This document shows, piece by piece, positions 9,187-18,747 of a stretch of DNA of 38,846 nt (the first letter of the stretch is position 1; each line of letters starts with the position of its first letter). The DNA comes from an uncultured Bacillota bacterium (lineage in GTDB: Bacteria; Bacillota_I; Bacilli_A; RF39; UBA660), in the NCBI GenBank assembly GCA_947168485.1, contig CAMVLZ010000014.1:1-38846 (forward strand). The letters run 5' to 3'. The translations under genes and the position numbers were made by a program. The notes beneath the pieces were generated by a model. That model was not told the origin of the DNA, did no database searches, and saw only the letters and a list, made by a program, of their open reading frames with translations.

Positions 9187-10035
9187 CTAATCTAGTCGTG
9201 TTTTAAATAACGCAACTTTTTCTTTTATTTTTTCTTTAATAGCTTGTTCTCCTGCTCCAATTACTTTTCTAGGATCATAAACTTCCTTATCTTCATCAAG
9301 TTTCTTTCTTACAGCTTCAGCCCAAACTATTTGAAAATCAGTATTAACATTTATCTTTGATGTTCCAGAAGCAATAGCTTTTTCTATTTTATCTCCTGGT
9401 ATTCCTGATGCTCCATGTAGAACTAATGGTATAGGTAGAGCTTCATTTATTTGACTCATTCTTTCGAAATCAAGATTAGGTTCACCTTTATAAACTCCAT
9501 GTACACTACCTAGTGCTGGTGCTAAAGAATCTATTCCAGTTTCATTATACATTGTTAAACAATCTTCTAATGTAGCATTCATTGCTTCAGCTGAAATATT
9601 ATCTTCAGTTCCACCTATATGTCCTACTTCTGCTTCTACAGAAACATTATGCTTATGAGCATAATCAACTACTTCTTTAGTAATTCTAATATTTTCTTCT
9701 AATTTATGCTTAGATGCATCAATCATTACTGATGTAAATCCTGCATCTATAGCACTTTTACAAAGTTCAAAACTTTGTCCATGATCTACATGCAAACAAA
9801 CTGGTATTGTTATATTAAGATCTTTCATTAATCCAGTAACCATACCATATATTGTATTAAAACCACCCATGTATTTACAAGCACCTTCACTAACTCCTAA
9901 AATTACGGGTACTTTTAATTCTTCACATTCTTCTAAAATGTATTTTGTCCACTCTAAATCATTTATATTAAAATGAGGGACTGCATACTTATTTTGTTTT
10001 GCTTTATTAAGCATATCTATAAAATTAACTAACAT
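9187..10035 (-). CDS. fba: Class II fructose-bisphosphate aldolase
   Basis: MLVNFIDMLNKAKQNKYAVPHFNINDLEW, CLHVDHGQSFELCKSAIDAGFTSVMIDASK; start moved from 10080 because upstream codons overlap the promoter. Confidence 0.95.
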   Translation of the reverse strand: MLVNFIDMLNKAKQNKYAVPHFNINDLEWTKYILEECEELKVPVILGVSEGACKYMGGFNTIYGMVTGLMKDLNITIPVCLHVDHGQSFELCKSAIDAGFTSVMIDASKHKLEENIRITKEVVDYAHKHNVSVEAEVGHIGGTEDNISAEAMNATLEDCLTMYNETGIDSLAPALGSVHGVYKGEPNLDFERMSQINEALPIPLVLHGASGIPGDKIEKAIASGTSKINVNTDFQIVWAEAVRKKLDEDKEVYDPRKVIGAGEQAIKEKIKEKVALFKTRLD

Positions 10036-10046
10036 ATCATCACCTA

Positions 10047-10055
10047 ATTTTATCA
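10047..10055 (-). promoter_or_regulatory. fba promoter, extended -10 TG-A-TAAAAT
   Basis: Minus strand TGATAAAAT with only 11 nt (TAGGTGATGAT) to the fba ATG at 10033-10035. Confidence 0.5.
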
Positions 10056-10100
10056 TAGATAAAACTACAACTTTTGTCAATTAATGTACCTAAATTATAC

Positions 10101-10919
10101 TTATTTGATGTAAATAAAGACCATTCTATCTCTACCTTGTAAATCCTTCTTCACTTCAAATTCTACTTCACCTAAACTATCTTGTGCTAACTTTTGTATA
10201 TCATTCGCCTGATCAGAGCCTATTTCTAGGGCAATTAGACAAGTTTGTTTCATGTGGTTTTTGATATCTTTAAATATCTTTTTATATATATTTAATCCAT
10301 CTATACCAGCATATAATGCTATATGTGGTTCATTATCTTTAACTATATCTTCTATTTCTTCATCATCTTTTATATATGGTGGATTAGAAATAATAATATC
10401 ATATTTTCTATCTATATTTTCAAATACATCACTTTGTATGATATTAGCTTTAGAATTTAAATTTCCACAGTTTTTGTGAGTAACTTTTAATGCTTCAGGA
10501 GAAATATCTATTAAATCCACAGAATTTGTGGAAAGTTTTTTCTCTAATGTTAATCCTATTACTCCTGATCCACATCCTATATCAATTATATCCACAGGTT
10601 CTGTGAATAATTCTTTTGCTTTTATTATAGTATTTTCAACTAACTCTTCTGTTTCAAATCTAGGTATTAATACATTTTCATCTATATAAAATTTATTTCC
10701 ATAGAAATTAACACTACCTATTACATATTGTAGAGGTTTATTATTTACCATTGCTTCTACTTCTCTTTTATATAAATCTAATTTTTCTTCTTCTATTACA
10801 TCATCTAAATGTAATAATAGTTCTAACGGATTTATACCTAATAAATCTGCTAATAAGAGTTTAGCATGATCTGAGTGAATCTTACTTTTAGCAAATGTTA
10901 GTGCCTCATCAATTGTCAC
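10101..10919 (-). CDS. prmC: Release factor glutamine methyltransferase
   Basis: NPPY motif in IIISNPPYIKDDE, DIGCGSGVIGLTL; overlaps prfA. Confidence 0.95.
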   Translation of the reverse strand: MTIDEALTFAKSKIHSDHAKLLLADLLGINPLELLLHLDDVIEEEKLDLYKREVEAMVNNKPLQYVIGSVNFYGNKFYIDENVLIPRFETEELVENTIIKAKELFTEPVDIIDIGCGSGVIGLTLEKKLSTNSVDLIDISPEALKVTHKNCGNLNSKANIIQSDVFENIDRKYDIIISNPPYIKDDEEIEDIVKDNEPHIALYAGIDGLNIYKKIFKDIKNHMKQTCLIALEIGSDQANDIQKLAQDSLGEVEFEVKKDLQGRDRMVFIYIK

Positions 10920-11979
10920 TTTCTTCTCCTTGAAGTTTTCTTATTTCTTCTTCTTTTCTTAAAGCAGTGAATAACTCATCTAAATCCCCATCCATTACTC
11001 TATCTAAATTCTTTGTAGTAAAACCAATTCTATGATCAGTTACTCTATTTTGAGGATAGTTATAAGTTCTTATTTTTTCTGCTCTATCTCCAGTACCAAT
11101 TTTACTTCTTCTTTCAGCACCTGCTTCTTTTTCTTGTTCAGCTAATTTCATATCATATAAACGAGCTTTTAATACTTTCATAGCTTGTTCTTTATTTTGA
11201 ATTTGACTTCTTTCATTTTGACAAGTTACTACTGTATTTGTAGGTAAGTGAGTAATTCTTACTGCTGAGTCTGTCGTATTAACACCTTGTCCACCCTTAC
11301 CACTTGATCTATAGATATCTATTCTTAAATCATTAGGATTTATTTCTATATCAATATCATCATCTACTTCAGGCATAGCAAGTACAGTCGCTGTTGAAGT
11401 TTGAAGACGACCATTAGCTTCTGTAATAGGAACTCTTTGTACACGATGTGATCCTGACTCATATTTAAAGAATGAATAAGCTTTATCTCCTTTAATAATA
11501 AACTCTATTTGACTAAATCCTCCTGCAGTTCCTTCTTCAGAATCATATACTTGATAAGAGAAACCTTGTTTTTCAGCATATCTAGTATACATTCTAAATA
11601 AGTCTCCAGCAAAAATATTAGCTTCATCTCCACCAGCAGCTCCTCTAATTTCAATAATTACATTTTTATCATCATTAGGATCCTTTGGTATTAATAATAT
11701 TTCTAATTGAGCTTCTAAATCTTCTTTTTCTTTACTTAAAGAATTAAATTCTTCTTTAGCTATTTCACCTAATTCTTTATCATTCATTAATTCTTTAGCT
11801 TCATCTATACCATTTAATACTTCTTTGTATCTTTTATAACATTTTATTAAATCTTCTAAATTAGCTAATTCTTTTGAATATTCTTTTGTCTTTTTTATAT
11901 CACTTAATACTTCTTGTGTAGTTAACTCTTTTTCTATAAAGTTATATCTTTCTAGAATTTTATCTAGTCTTTCTATCAT
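10909..11979 (-). CDS. prfA: Peptide chain release factor 1
   Basis: EIRGAAGGDEANIFAGDLFRMY, GGQGVNTTDSAVRITHLPT. Confidence 0.98.
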   Translation of the reverse strand: MIERLDKILERYNFIEKELTTQEVLSDIKKTKEYSKELANLEDLIKCYKRYKEVLNGIDEAKELMNDKELGEIAKEEFNSLSKEKEDLEAQLEILLIPKDPNDDKNVIIEIRGAAGGDEANIFAGDLFRMYTRYAEKQGFSYQVYDSEEGTAGGFSQIEFIIKGDKAYSFFKYESGSHRVQRVPITEANGRLQTSTATVLAMPEVDDDIDIEINPNDLRIDIYRSSGKGGQGVNTTDSAVRITHLPTNTVVTCQNERSQIQNKEQAMKVLKARLYDMKLAEQEKEAGAERRSKIGTGDRAEKIRTYNYPQNRVTDHRIGFTTKNLDRVMDGDLDELFTALRKEEEIRKLQGEESDN

Positions 11980-11998
11980 AATAAGCCATCCTTTCAGT

Positions 11999-12014
11999 CG
12001 TTTGTATTATATCA
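11999..12014 (-). promoter_or_regulatory. prfA promoter TGATATAATACAAACG, predicted +1 G at 11999
   Basis: TATAAT at complement 12006-12011 with TG extension and ACAAACG discriminator. Confidence 0.7.
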
Positions 12015-12023
12015 TAAATATAT

Positions 12024-12059
12024 CGTAAAAAAAACTAGATTAGTTATCTAATTCTAGTT
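12024..12059 (-). terminator. rpoE terminator overlapping the rpoE stop codon
   Basis: AACTAGATTAG(12033-12043)/CTAATTCTAGTT(12048-12059), T-run on minus strand; stop 12040-12042 inside stem. Confidence 0.75.
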
Positions 12060-12471
12060 CATCTTCATCTATAATTACTAAATCTTTTAGATCTTCATCA
12101 GTAGAATCATCTTCGAAATCATCTGTATCATCATAATCATCTTCATCATCTAGCATGCTCATTTCTTCTTTTTCTTCTTCCTCTTCCTCTTCCTCTTCAT
12201 CATCTTCAGTTGTTGTTCCTTGTTTATGATTAATACTTAAATCCCATTTACCATTATCTAAAAAAGTAAAATTCTTATCAGTTGCTAATTGAGTATAGTA
12301 ATCTGCTATTTTATTTTCAAATGTAGATTCTGGTAATTCTAATAATTCTATTATTCTTTTGAATAAATCTGCTGTAGATATAGGTTCTTTTTCTTCCTTT
12401 AATATTAATGTTGTCAATTCCTTATTTGATAATACTTCTAAGTCTTCTTTTTTCATCTTATCTAACTTCAT
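12040..12471 (-). CDS. rpoE: DNA-directed RNA polymerase delta subunit
   Basis: N-terminal HARE-HTH-like domain, highly acidic C-terminal tail, between argS and prfA. Confidence 0.85.
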   Translation of the reverse strand: MKLDKMKKEDLEVLSNKELTTLILKEEKEPISTADLFKRIIELLELPESTFENKIADYYTQLATDKNFTFLDNGKWDLSINHKQGTTTEDDEEEEEEEEEKEEMSMLDDEDDYDDTDDFEDDSTDEDLKDLVIIDEDELELDN

Positions 12472-12564
12472 ATTATATTCCTCCTGATAACACTAATTTG
12501 AAATCAACGACATACTTATATCATATATATTTTATAAATACAATAGATTTTTTTTATTTTATTA

Positions 12565-12592
12565 AAAAAAGTCTTAATATTAAGACTTTTTT
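12565..12592. terminator. argS terminator, perfect 28-bp palindrome
   Basis: AAAAAAGTCTTAAT|ATTAAGACTTTTTT directly after argS stop (12593-12595). Confidence 0.8.
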
Positions 12593-14335
12593 CTACATCT
12601 TTTCAGGTACTTCTATACTTAATATATCTAATAAAGTATTTGATATACTTAATAATACTTTAGTTAGAGCTAACCAAGTAGTTCTCTTTTGAATATCTTC
12701 TTCTGTTAATACTTTGTTTTTAGCATAGAAAGTATTAAATTGTGAAGTTATTAAGTATAGATAATCTGTAATATCATTTAAAGATTTAACTTTAATTGCT
12801 TTTTCTAAAACATTAGGTAAATCTAAGATAGATAAGTACATATCTTTTAACTCTTCATCAATATAACTTATTTCATCATTCTCCATACCTTGGGCATTCT
12901 TTAATAATGATTTCATTCTTATTGTTGAATAAAGTACATATGGTCCTGTTTTTCCTTCTATATCAGTAAATTTCTCTATATCAAAGATATAGTCTGTCTC
13001 TACTGATGGTAATAAATCAGCAAATTTAAGTGCCGCTATAGACACTTTTTTAGCTATTTCAGGAGCTTCTTCTTTAGTTACTTTATCATTATTAATTCTA
13101 TTTAGTGTAGACTCATAAACTTCATCTAATAAAGCTTTAAGAGTCATTATTCCACCATCTCTAGTTTTATAAGGTTTTCCATCTTTACCATTCATTGTTC
13201 CATATCCAACATGAATCAATTGATCTTGTTTAAATAAACCTAGTTTTTCGATTGCTCTAAAAACTTGAGTAAAGTGAAGTGATTGTCTATGATCTACTAC
13301 ATACCATACTTCATCAGGATTAATTTCTTCTTTTCTTTGAACTAAAGTACAAAGATCTGTTGTAGCATATGAAATTGAACCATTACTCTTAATATATAAA
13401 AGTGGTGGTATATCAATTTTATCAGTCTCTTCAGCAACATCAATTACTTGGGCTCCTTCACTTTCTCTAACAACACCTTTTTCTTTAGTTATTTCTTCTA
13501 ATTGATCAAAGTATTCAACAGCGTCACTTTCACCATTCCATAATTCGAAATTAACATTTAAATCATCATAACACTTTTTAATATCAGCTTTTGAAATATC
13601 AACAATTCTCTTCCATAAATCATAATATCCTTTTTCATGATGTTGAATTTTATTAGTAATAACTCTTCCTTCTTCTAAATAATCCTCATCCTCTTTAGCT
13701 TTAGCTGATGCGATTGGATATATTTCTTCTAGATCTTCATTTGTAATTGGTAACTCAATATCATCATAATTACCATCAAAATTCTCATCAAAGAATGGAA
13801 GATCAGGATATCTTCTTTTAATTTCAGTCTCAACAAAACCAAGTGGTCTACCATAGTCTCCTAAGTGAGCATCTCCTACTACTTTATAACCTAATTTTTG
13901 AGCTAATCTCTTAATAGCTTCTCCAATATTCGCACTTCTTAAGTGACCAACATGTAATGCTTTCGCAACATTTGCTCCACCATAATCAACTATAACAGTC
14001 TTATCACTAACTGGTTCAATTAACTTGTCTGTATCAGCTACAATACTATTTATACTTTCTATAATATAGTTATCTGATAAGGTTATGTTGATGAAACCTG
14101 GTCCTGCTATATTAACATTAGTAAATTTATTATCTTTATCTAGTAATTCTTTTATATCATTTGCTATTTGGATTGGTGATTTATGATAAACTGATGCTAA
14201 TTTCATACAATCATTTATTTGAAAATCACCTAAATCTTTTCTTTGAGAAGGTTTTAATTCTATATCTTCAATCTTATAACCTGCTTTATCAAATATTTCT
14301 TTTAATTCTTTATTTATATCTTTAATTATGTTCAT
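12593..14335 (-). CDS. argS: Arginyl-tRNA synthetase
   Basis: VDYGGANVAKALHVGHLRSANIGEA, HFTQVFRAIEKLG, GKPYKTRDGG. Confidence 0.97.
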   Translation of the reverse strand: MNIIKDINKELKEIFDKAGYKIEDIELKPSQRKDLGDFQINDCMKLASVYHKSPIQIANDIKELLDKDNKFTNVNIAGPGFINITLSDNYIIESINSIVADTDKLIEPVSDKTVIVDYGGANVAKALHVGHLRSANIGEAIKRLAQKLGYKVVGDAHLGDYGRPLGFVETEIKRRYPDLPFFDENFDGNYDDIELPITNEDLEEIYPIASAKAKEDEDYLEEGRVITNKIQHHEKGYYDLWKRIVDISKADIKKCYDDLNVNFELWNGESDAVEYFDQLEEITKEKGVVRESEGAQVIDVAEETDKIDIPPLLYIKSNGSISYATTDLCTLVQRKEEINPDEVWYVVDHRQSLHFTQVFRAIEKLGLFKQDQLIHVGYGTMNGKDGKPYKTRDGGIMTLKALLDEVYESTLNRINNDKVTKEEAPEIAKKVSIAALKFADLLPSVETDYIFDIEKFTDIEGKTGPYVLYSTIRMKSLLKNAQGMENDEISYIDEELKDMYLSILDLPNVLEKAIKVKSLNDITDYLYLITSQFNTFYAKNKVLTEEDIQKRTTWLALTKVLLSISNTLLDILSIEVPEKM

Positions 14336-14673
14336 TATATTACCTCTATTCTATATTCTATTGTTTCTTCTTCTAATTTGAATTTTTCTATTAGATTATA
14401 GTCATTATTACTATATTCTATAGATTCTAGTTTTAATTTGATAGTTGAACCAACAGATTTTACATCAATAATAGCTTCTCCATTCTTAAAATCATATATC
14501 ATTGACATATTATCGTTAGTTCTCTCAAGTCTCCGATTATCATAATCATATTTAACTTTTGTTTTATCTTCTTCTTTATATGTAATAATATTATCTTTTA
14601 AGATAGCTTTAGTCACACTATTTATGTCATCATATTCATTATTAATACTATAATTAATCTTAATTTTAGACAT
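14335..14673 (-). CDS. DUF1934 (YwiB-like) protein upstream of argS
   Basis: Size, beta-rich sequence, and conserved location overlapping argS. Confidence 0.65.
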   Translation of the reverse strand: MSKIKINYSINNEYDDINSVTKAILKDNIITYKEEDKTKVKYDYDNRRLERTNDNMSMIYDFKNGEAIIDVKSVGSTIKLKLESIEYSNNDYNLIEKFKLEEETIEYRIEVI

Positions 14674-14749
14674 AGTACCACCTCAATTAAGTGTATTATA
14701 ACACAATTACCTTTATTTATAAATTATAACTATATTATTTATTATTTTA

Positions 14750-14758
14750 TGATATAAT
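14750..14758 (+). promoter_or_regulatory. Extended -10 promoter TG-A-TATAAT for lemA-like/pta unit
   Basis: TGATATAAT followed by AGAGGTGAT SD and ATG at 14781. Confidence 0.65.
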
Positions 14759-14780
14759 TTCTATAGTAGAGGTGATTTAT

Positions 14781-15332
14781 ATGAACTACGAAATTATATT
14801 AATTATACTTACTGTTATTTGTTTTCTTTCTCTTATATTTGTTATATTTAAAAATAAATATAATTTTGCGATTATAAAGATTGAAGAAGCTGAAGATAAC
14901 TTAGGTATTTACTTAGATAAAGAAAAAGATTTATTAGAAAGAGCAATTCCTGTTATTAAGAAGGAATTAAAGTATGATGATTATTTATCTGAATTAGATA
15001 GTTATGATAGAAATAATATGAATTTATTTCAAGCTAATAAAATATTGAGTCATTCTTATAATGAATTAATGTCTACTATTGATGATAATGAGAAATTACT
15101 TAAGAGTGATACTATTAAAAAGATATTAGAAGAATTAGAAGATAATGATGAGAATAGAATAGGTACTATTAAGTTTTATAATGATTCAGTAGTTAAATTT
15201 AATAAGTTAATAAAATCATTTCCTAGTAATATAGTTGGTTTCTTATGTAGATATAAGAAAAAAGATTTTTATACTGATGAAGATAAAGAAATTAATGAAA
15301 TTATTAATAAGGATGAAGAGGTTGAAGAATAA
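14781..15332 (+). CDS. LemA-like membrane-anchored protein (divergent)
   Basis: N-terminal TM; C-terminal ENRIGTIKFYNDSVVKFNKLIKSFPSNIVGFLCRYKKKDFY resembles the LemA YN..V..YN..I..FPsN pattern; stop overlaps pta ATG (TAATG). Confidence 0.6.
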   Translation: MNYEIILIILTVICFLSLIFVIFKNKYNFAIIKIEEAEDNLGIYLDKEKDLLERAIPVIKKELKYDDYLSELDSYDRNNMNLFQANKILSHSYNELMSTIDDNEKLLKSDTIKKILEELEDNDENRIGTIKFYNDSVVKFNKLIKSFPSNIVGFLCRYKKKDFYTDEDKEINEIINKDEEVEE

Positions 15333-16318
15333 TGAGTTTTATAAAGAATATTATAGAGAGAGCTAAGAGTGATAAGAAAACTATTGTATTACCTGAAACA
15401 ATGGATAGAAGAGTATTAGATGCTGCGGATAAGGTATTAAAAGAAGATATAGCTGATATTATACTTATTGGTAATAGTGATAGTTTTGATAGTGATGGAT
15501 TAGATCTTAGTAGAGCTAGAGTTATTGATCCTAATAAAGATATTGAATTAACTAAAGATGTTATTAATAAATTATATGAATTAAGAAAAGAAAAAGGTTT
15601 GACTTTAGAAGATGCAGAAAAATTAATTAAAGAAGATTATATGTATTATGCTTGTATGTTAGTTAAGATTGGTATGGCTGATGGTGTTGTATCTGGAGCA
15701 TGTCATTCTTCTGCAAATACTTTAAGACCTGCATTACAAATAATTAAAACTAAAAAAGATTGTAAATTAGTATCAGCATTTTTCTTAATGATAGTACCTG
15801 ATTGTAAATATGGTAGTGATGGTACATTTATATTTGCTGATTCTGGATTAGTTCAAGATCCTAGTGCTTCTAAGTTAGCTGCGATTGCTAAAGATAGTGC
15901 TACTAGTTTTGAAAAATTAGTTGGAAAGGATGCTTTTGTAGCAATGATATCTCATTCTACTAAGGGTAGTGCTTCTCATGTATTAGTTAATAAAGTTGTT
16001 AAAGCTACTGAGATAGCGAAGAAAAGATATCCTGAGTTGAAATTAGATGGTGAATTACAAGTAGATGCTGCAATAGATGAAGATGTTGCTAAAAGTAAAG
16101 CACCAGATTCTAACGTAGCTGGTAAAGCTAATGTACTTATATTTCCTAATTTAGATTCAGGAAATAGTGGATATAAATTAGTGCAAAGACTTGCTAAAGC
16201 TGAAGCATATGGTCCAATTACACAGGGTATTGCTGCTCCTATCAATGATTTATCTAGAGGTTGTTCTAGTGATGATATAGTTGGTGTTGTTGCAATTACT
16301 GCTGTTCAAGCACAATAA
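15332..16318 (+). CDS. pta: Phosphate acetyltransferase
   Basis: GMADGVVSGACHSSANTLRPALQIIKT, SHSTKGSA, LDGELQVDAA. Confidence 0.96.
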   Translation: MSFIKNIIERAKSDKKTIVLPETMDRRVLDAADKVLKEDIADIILIGNSDSFDSDGLDLSRARVIDPNKDIELTKDVINKLYELRKEKGLTLEDAEKLIKEDYMYYACMLVKIGMADGVVSGACHSSANTLRPALQIIKTKKDCKLVSAFFLMIVPDCKYGSDGTFIFADSGLVQDPSASKLAAIAKDSATSFEKLVGKDAFVAMISHSTKGSASHVLVNKVVKATEIAKKRYPELKLDGELQVDAAIDEDVAKSKAPDSNVAGKANVLIFPNLDSGNSGYKLVQRLAKAEAYGPITQGIAAPINDLSRGCSSDDIVGVVAITAVQAQ

Positions 16319-16346
16319 AAAAGACATATATATATGTCTTTTTTTA
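16317..16346. terminator. Bidirectional terminator shared by convergent genes
   Basis: AAAAAAGACATATATATATGTCTTTTTT; both flanking stop codons touch the arms. Confidence 0.85.
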
Positions 16347-17558
16347 TTTTCTAACTAATCTTTTACCATCTTCAACAACATAGTTTCCTAATTCTTGTAC
16401 CCATTCTGATAATGAAGTTATTTTTCTTTTTGGTTTATCTTCTTCTATAGATTCTATTTCAACTGGTTCAGCTGTAATTACTTGTGTATCTTTTCTTGAA
16501 CTTCTTTTTATAGGTTCTTCTAACTTTTGTTTTTCTTCTTCTGATTGAGCTTTTAAATTTTGTTCATGTTTCTTATAATTTTCATAGAACCAATCTACTT
16601 GTTTATCTAAATAATCTGCATATTCTGGATCTTCTAATATAATATAATTTTCTAATCCTTTAAAACAATTTATAACGACAGTTTTTTCTCCGTCTTCTGC
16701 ACTTAATAATATTGAATTGTTGAATTGCATTAGATTATCTTCATTAATACTATCTAATTTAGATGCGATAGCTCTAGAAACAGTTTCAAATGTCGCATCA
16801 TCTTCTAAATCAATTGTATTTGTTAATTCAGATAATTTGCAAGCTACTAAGAATTCTAAATTGTTTTCTCCGGAAACTCTTGTAGGTTCTTCTTTTTTAT
16901 GTTCAATTATCCATTTCTTATTTTCATATTCAATATATTTTTGAATTCTTTCTGCCATTTCTTTATCAATTTCTTTTTCTTCTTCAAGTGTATTGTGTAA
17001 TTCTTTTAATGTTTCTTTTGCTTTTTCTATTTCCATAGGTTTATTCCCTTTCATTTTTATTTCTTCAGCTTTTCTTTTTGCACTTTCTCTGTCTTCTTTA
17101 AATTGTTGCATTTTTTGATATTGGTCATGTATGTTATTTGTAAGTTCTTCTGCATAATCATGATCTGCTTCTGCGATTGCATATTCAATATTTTTATAAA
17201 AATCAATATAATATACTAAGTCATTATCATCATCAAATAATTCAATTGGTTCATCATGTTCTAAAAATTTAGGTTGTCCTATTGCACATAAATATTTAAT
17301 TTTTTGAACTGCCTTTTTTTCTAATTCTTGAATTGTATCTAAATTTTCTATGTCGTAATCTTTAATTATTTCATCAATTCTTTTGTTAATAGCAGCTTGT
17401 ATCTTACTACCTTCATAATCTTCAAAAGACTCATCTATTAACCATTTTCTATTGCTAAGTCCAATTGCTCGATTAAGTTTACTTATAGTTTCGTTATTAT
17501 TTTTTCCTAATAATTTTATCTCATTATGAAGATTATCTATTATTTCTTTTGAATTCAA
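16344..17558 (-). CDS. Uncharacterised protein with two internal repeats and a coiled-coil linker (TTG start)
   Basis: Extended -10 TGTTATAAT and SD GGGGAGTGAT upstream; NRKWLI/NKKWII and FYKNIEYAIAEADHDYAEEL/CFKGLENYIILEDPEYADYL similarities. Confidence 0.85.
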   Translation of the reverse strand: MNSKEIIDNLHNEIKLLGKNNNETISKLNRAIGLSNRKWLIDESFEDYEGSKIQAAINKRIDEIIKDYDIENLDTIQELEKKAVQKIKYLCAIGQPKFLEHDEPIELFDDDNDLVYYIDFYKNIEYAIAEADHDYAEELTNNIHDQYQKMQQFKEDRESAKRKAEEIKMKGNKPMEIEKAKETLKELHNTLEEEKEIDKEMAERIQKYIEYENKKWIIEHKKEEPTRVSGENNLEFLVACKLSELTNTIDLEDDATFETVSRAIASKLDSINEDNLMQFNNSILLSAEDGEKTVVINCFKGLENYIILEDPEYADYLDKQVDWFYENYKKHEQNLKAQSEEEKQKLEEPIKRSSRKDTQVITAEPVEIESIEEDKPKRKITSLSEWVQELGNYVVEDGKRLVRK

Positions 17559-17618
17559 AAGTATCACTCCCCTTAAATATGCTCAGTATTATAACATATT
17601 TTTGTTATTTTGTAAACG

Positions 17619-18281
17619 TTATTCTACTCTCCAGTCTATCTCCATTATACCATTCTTTTTTAAAAAATCATTAGTTTTTGAAAATGGTTTACTTCCAAAG
17701 AATCCATTACGTGCTGAAAATGGTGATGGATGTGCTGATTCTATAACTAAATGTTTAGGATTAGTTATTAAATTCTTCTTACTTCTAGCATAAGCTCCCC
17801 ATAATATAAATACTATTGGAGTTTCTCTTTTATTTAATATTTTTATAACATTATCGGTAAATATTTCCCAACCTCTATCTTTATGTGAAGTTGGTTTATG
17901 TTCTTCTACAGTTAATACTGCATTTAGTAGTAATACTCCTTGTTTAGACCATGGTATTAGTGAGTTTTTCTTAGGAAAAGGAATTCCTAAGTCAGATTCT
18001 AATTCTTTAAATATATTCTTTAGAGAAGGTGGTTTTAATACTTCATTGCTTACTGAAAAAGATAATCCTTCTGCTTGATTAGGTCCATGATATGGATCTT
18101 GTCCTAGAATTACTACTTTTACTTTATTATAGTCAGTATATCTAAATGCATTAAATACTTTATTTTGAGGAGGATATATTGTCTTTTGTTTATATTCTTC
18201 TTTTATAAAGTTTATTAAATTTTTGAAGTATTCTTCATTATACTCACTTGATAATACATTGTCCCATGAATTTCCTATCAT
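17619..18281 (-). CDS. ung: Uracil-DNA glycosylase
   Basis: VVILGQDPYHGPNQAEGLSFSV, ESAHPSPFSARNGFFGSKPF. Confidence 0.98.
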   Translation of the reverse strand: MIGNSWDNVLSSEYNEEYFKNLINFIKEEYKQKTIYPPQNKVFNAFRYTDYNKVKVVILGQDPYHGPNQAEGLSFSVSNEVLKPPSLKNIFKELESDLGIPFPKKNSLIPWSKQGVLLLNAVLTVEEHKPTSHKDRGWEIFTDNVIKILNKRETPIVFILWGAYARSKKNLITNPKHLVIESAHPSPFSARNGFFGSKPFSKTNDFLKKNGIMEIDWRVE

Positions 18282-18289
18282 ATAATCAC

Positions 18290-18745
18290 CTACTTATGAT
18301 ATGATTCATTATTTATAATTTTATAACTTCTATATATTTGTTCTAAAAGATTTATTCTAAATAATTGATGAGGAAAAGTCATTTTAGAAAATGATAATTT
18401 GAAATTACTTCTTTGTTTTACTTCATCACTTAAACCTAAACTTCCTCCTATAACAAATACTATATTAGAATAATTTATTTGTTTATTATCTAAGAATTCA
18501 GCAAATTCTTCAGAAGATAATTCTTTTCCTTCTATTTCTAATGTTATTACATATTCTTTTGAATCAATATGTTTTAATATATTTTGTCCTTCTTCATATA
18601 GTACTTTGTTTTCATCATTATATGATAAGTCTTTTAATTCTATTATTTCTAGTTTTGTATATTTAGAAAGACGTTTTTCATATTCTTTTAAGGCTTCTTT
18701 TAAATAATTTTCTTTTAATCCACCTACACATATTATTTTTATCAT
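18290..18745 (-). CDS. rlmH: 23S rRNA pseudouridine1915 methyltransferase RlmH
   Basis: VFVIGGSLGLSDEV, FPHQLFRINLLEQIYRSYKI. Confidence 0.96.
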   Translation of the reverse strand: MIKIICVGGLKENYLKEALKEYEKRLSKYTKLEIIELKDLSYNDENKVLYEEGQNILKHIDSKEYVITLEIEGKELSSEEFAEFLDNKQINYSNIVFVIGGSLGLSDEVKQRSNFKLSFSKMTFPHQLFRINLLEQIYRSYKIINNESYHK

Positions 18746-18747
18746 AT

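Noticed and set aside
12408-12692. 94-aa plus-strand ORF across the rpoE-argS junction
   Set aside because: Runs through the argS terminator palindrome and the 3' end of argS; no start signals.
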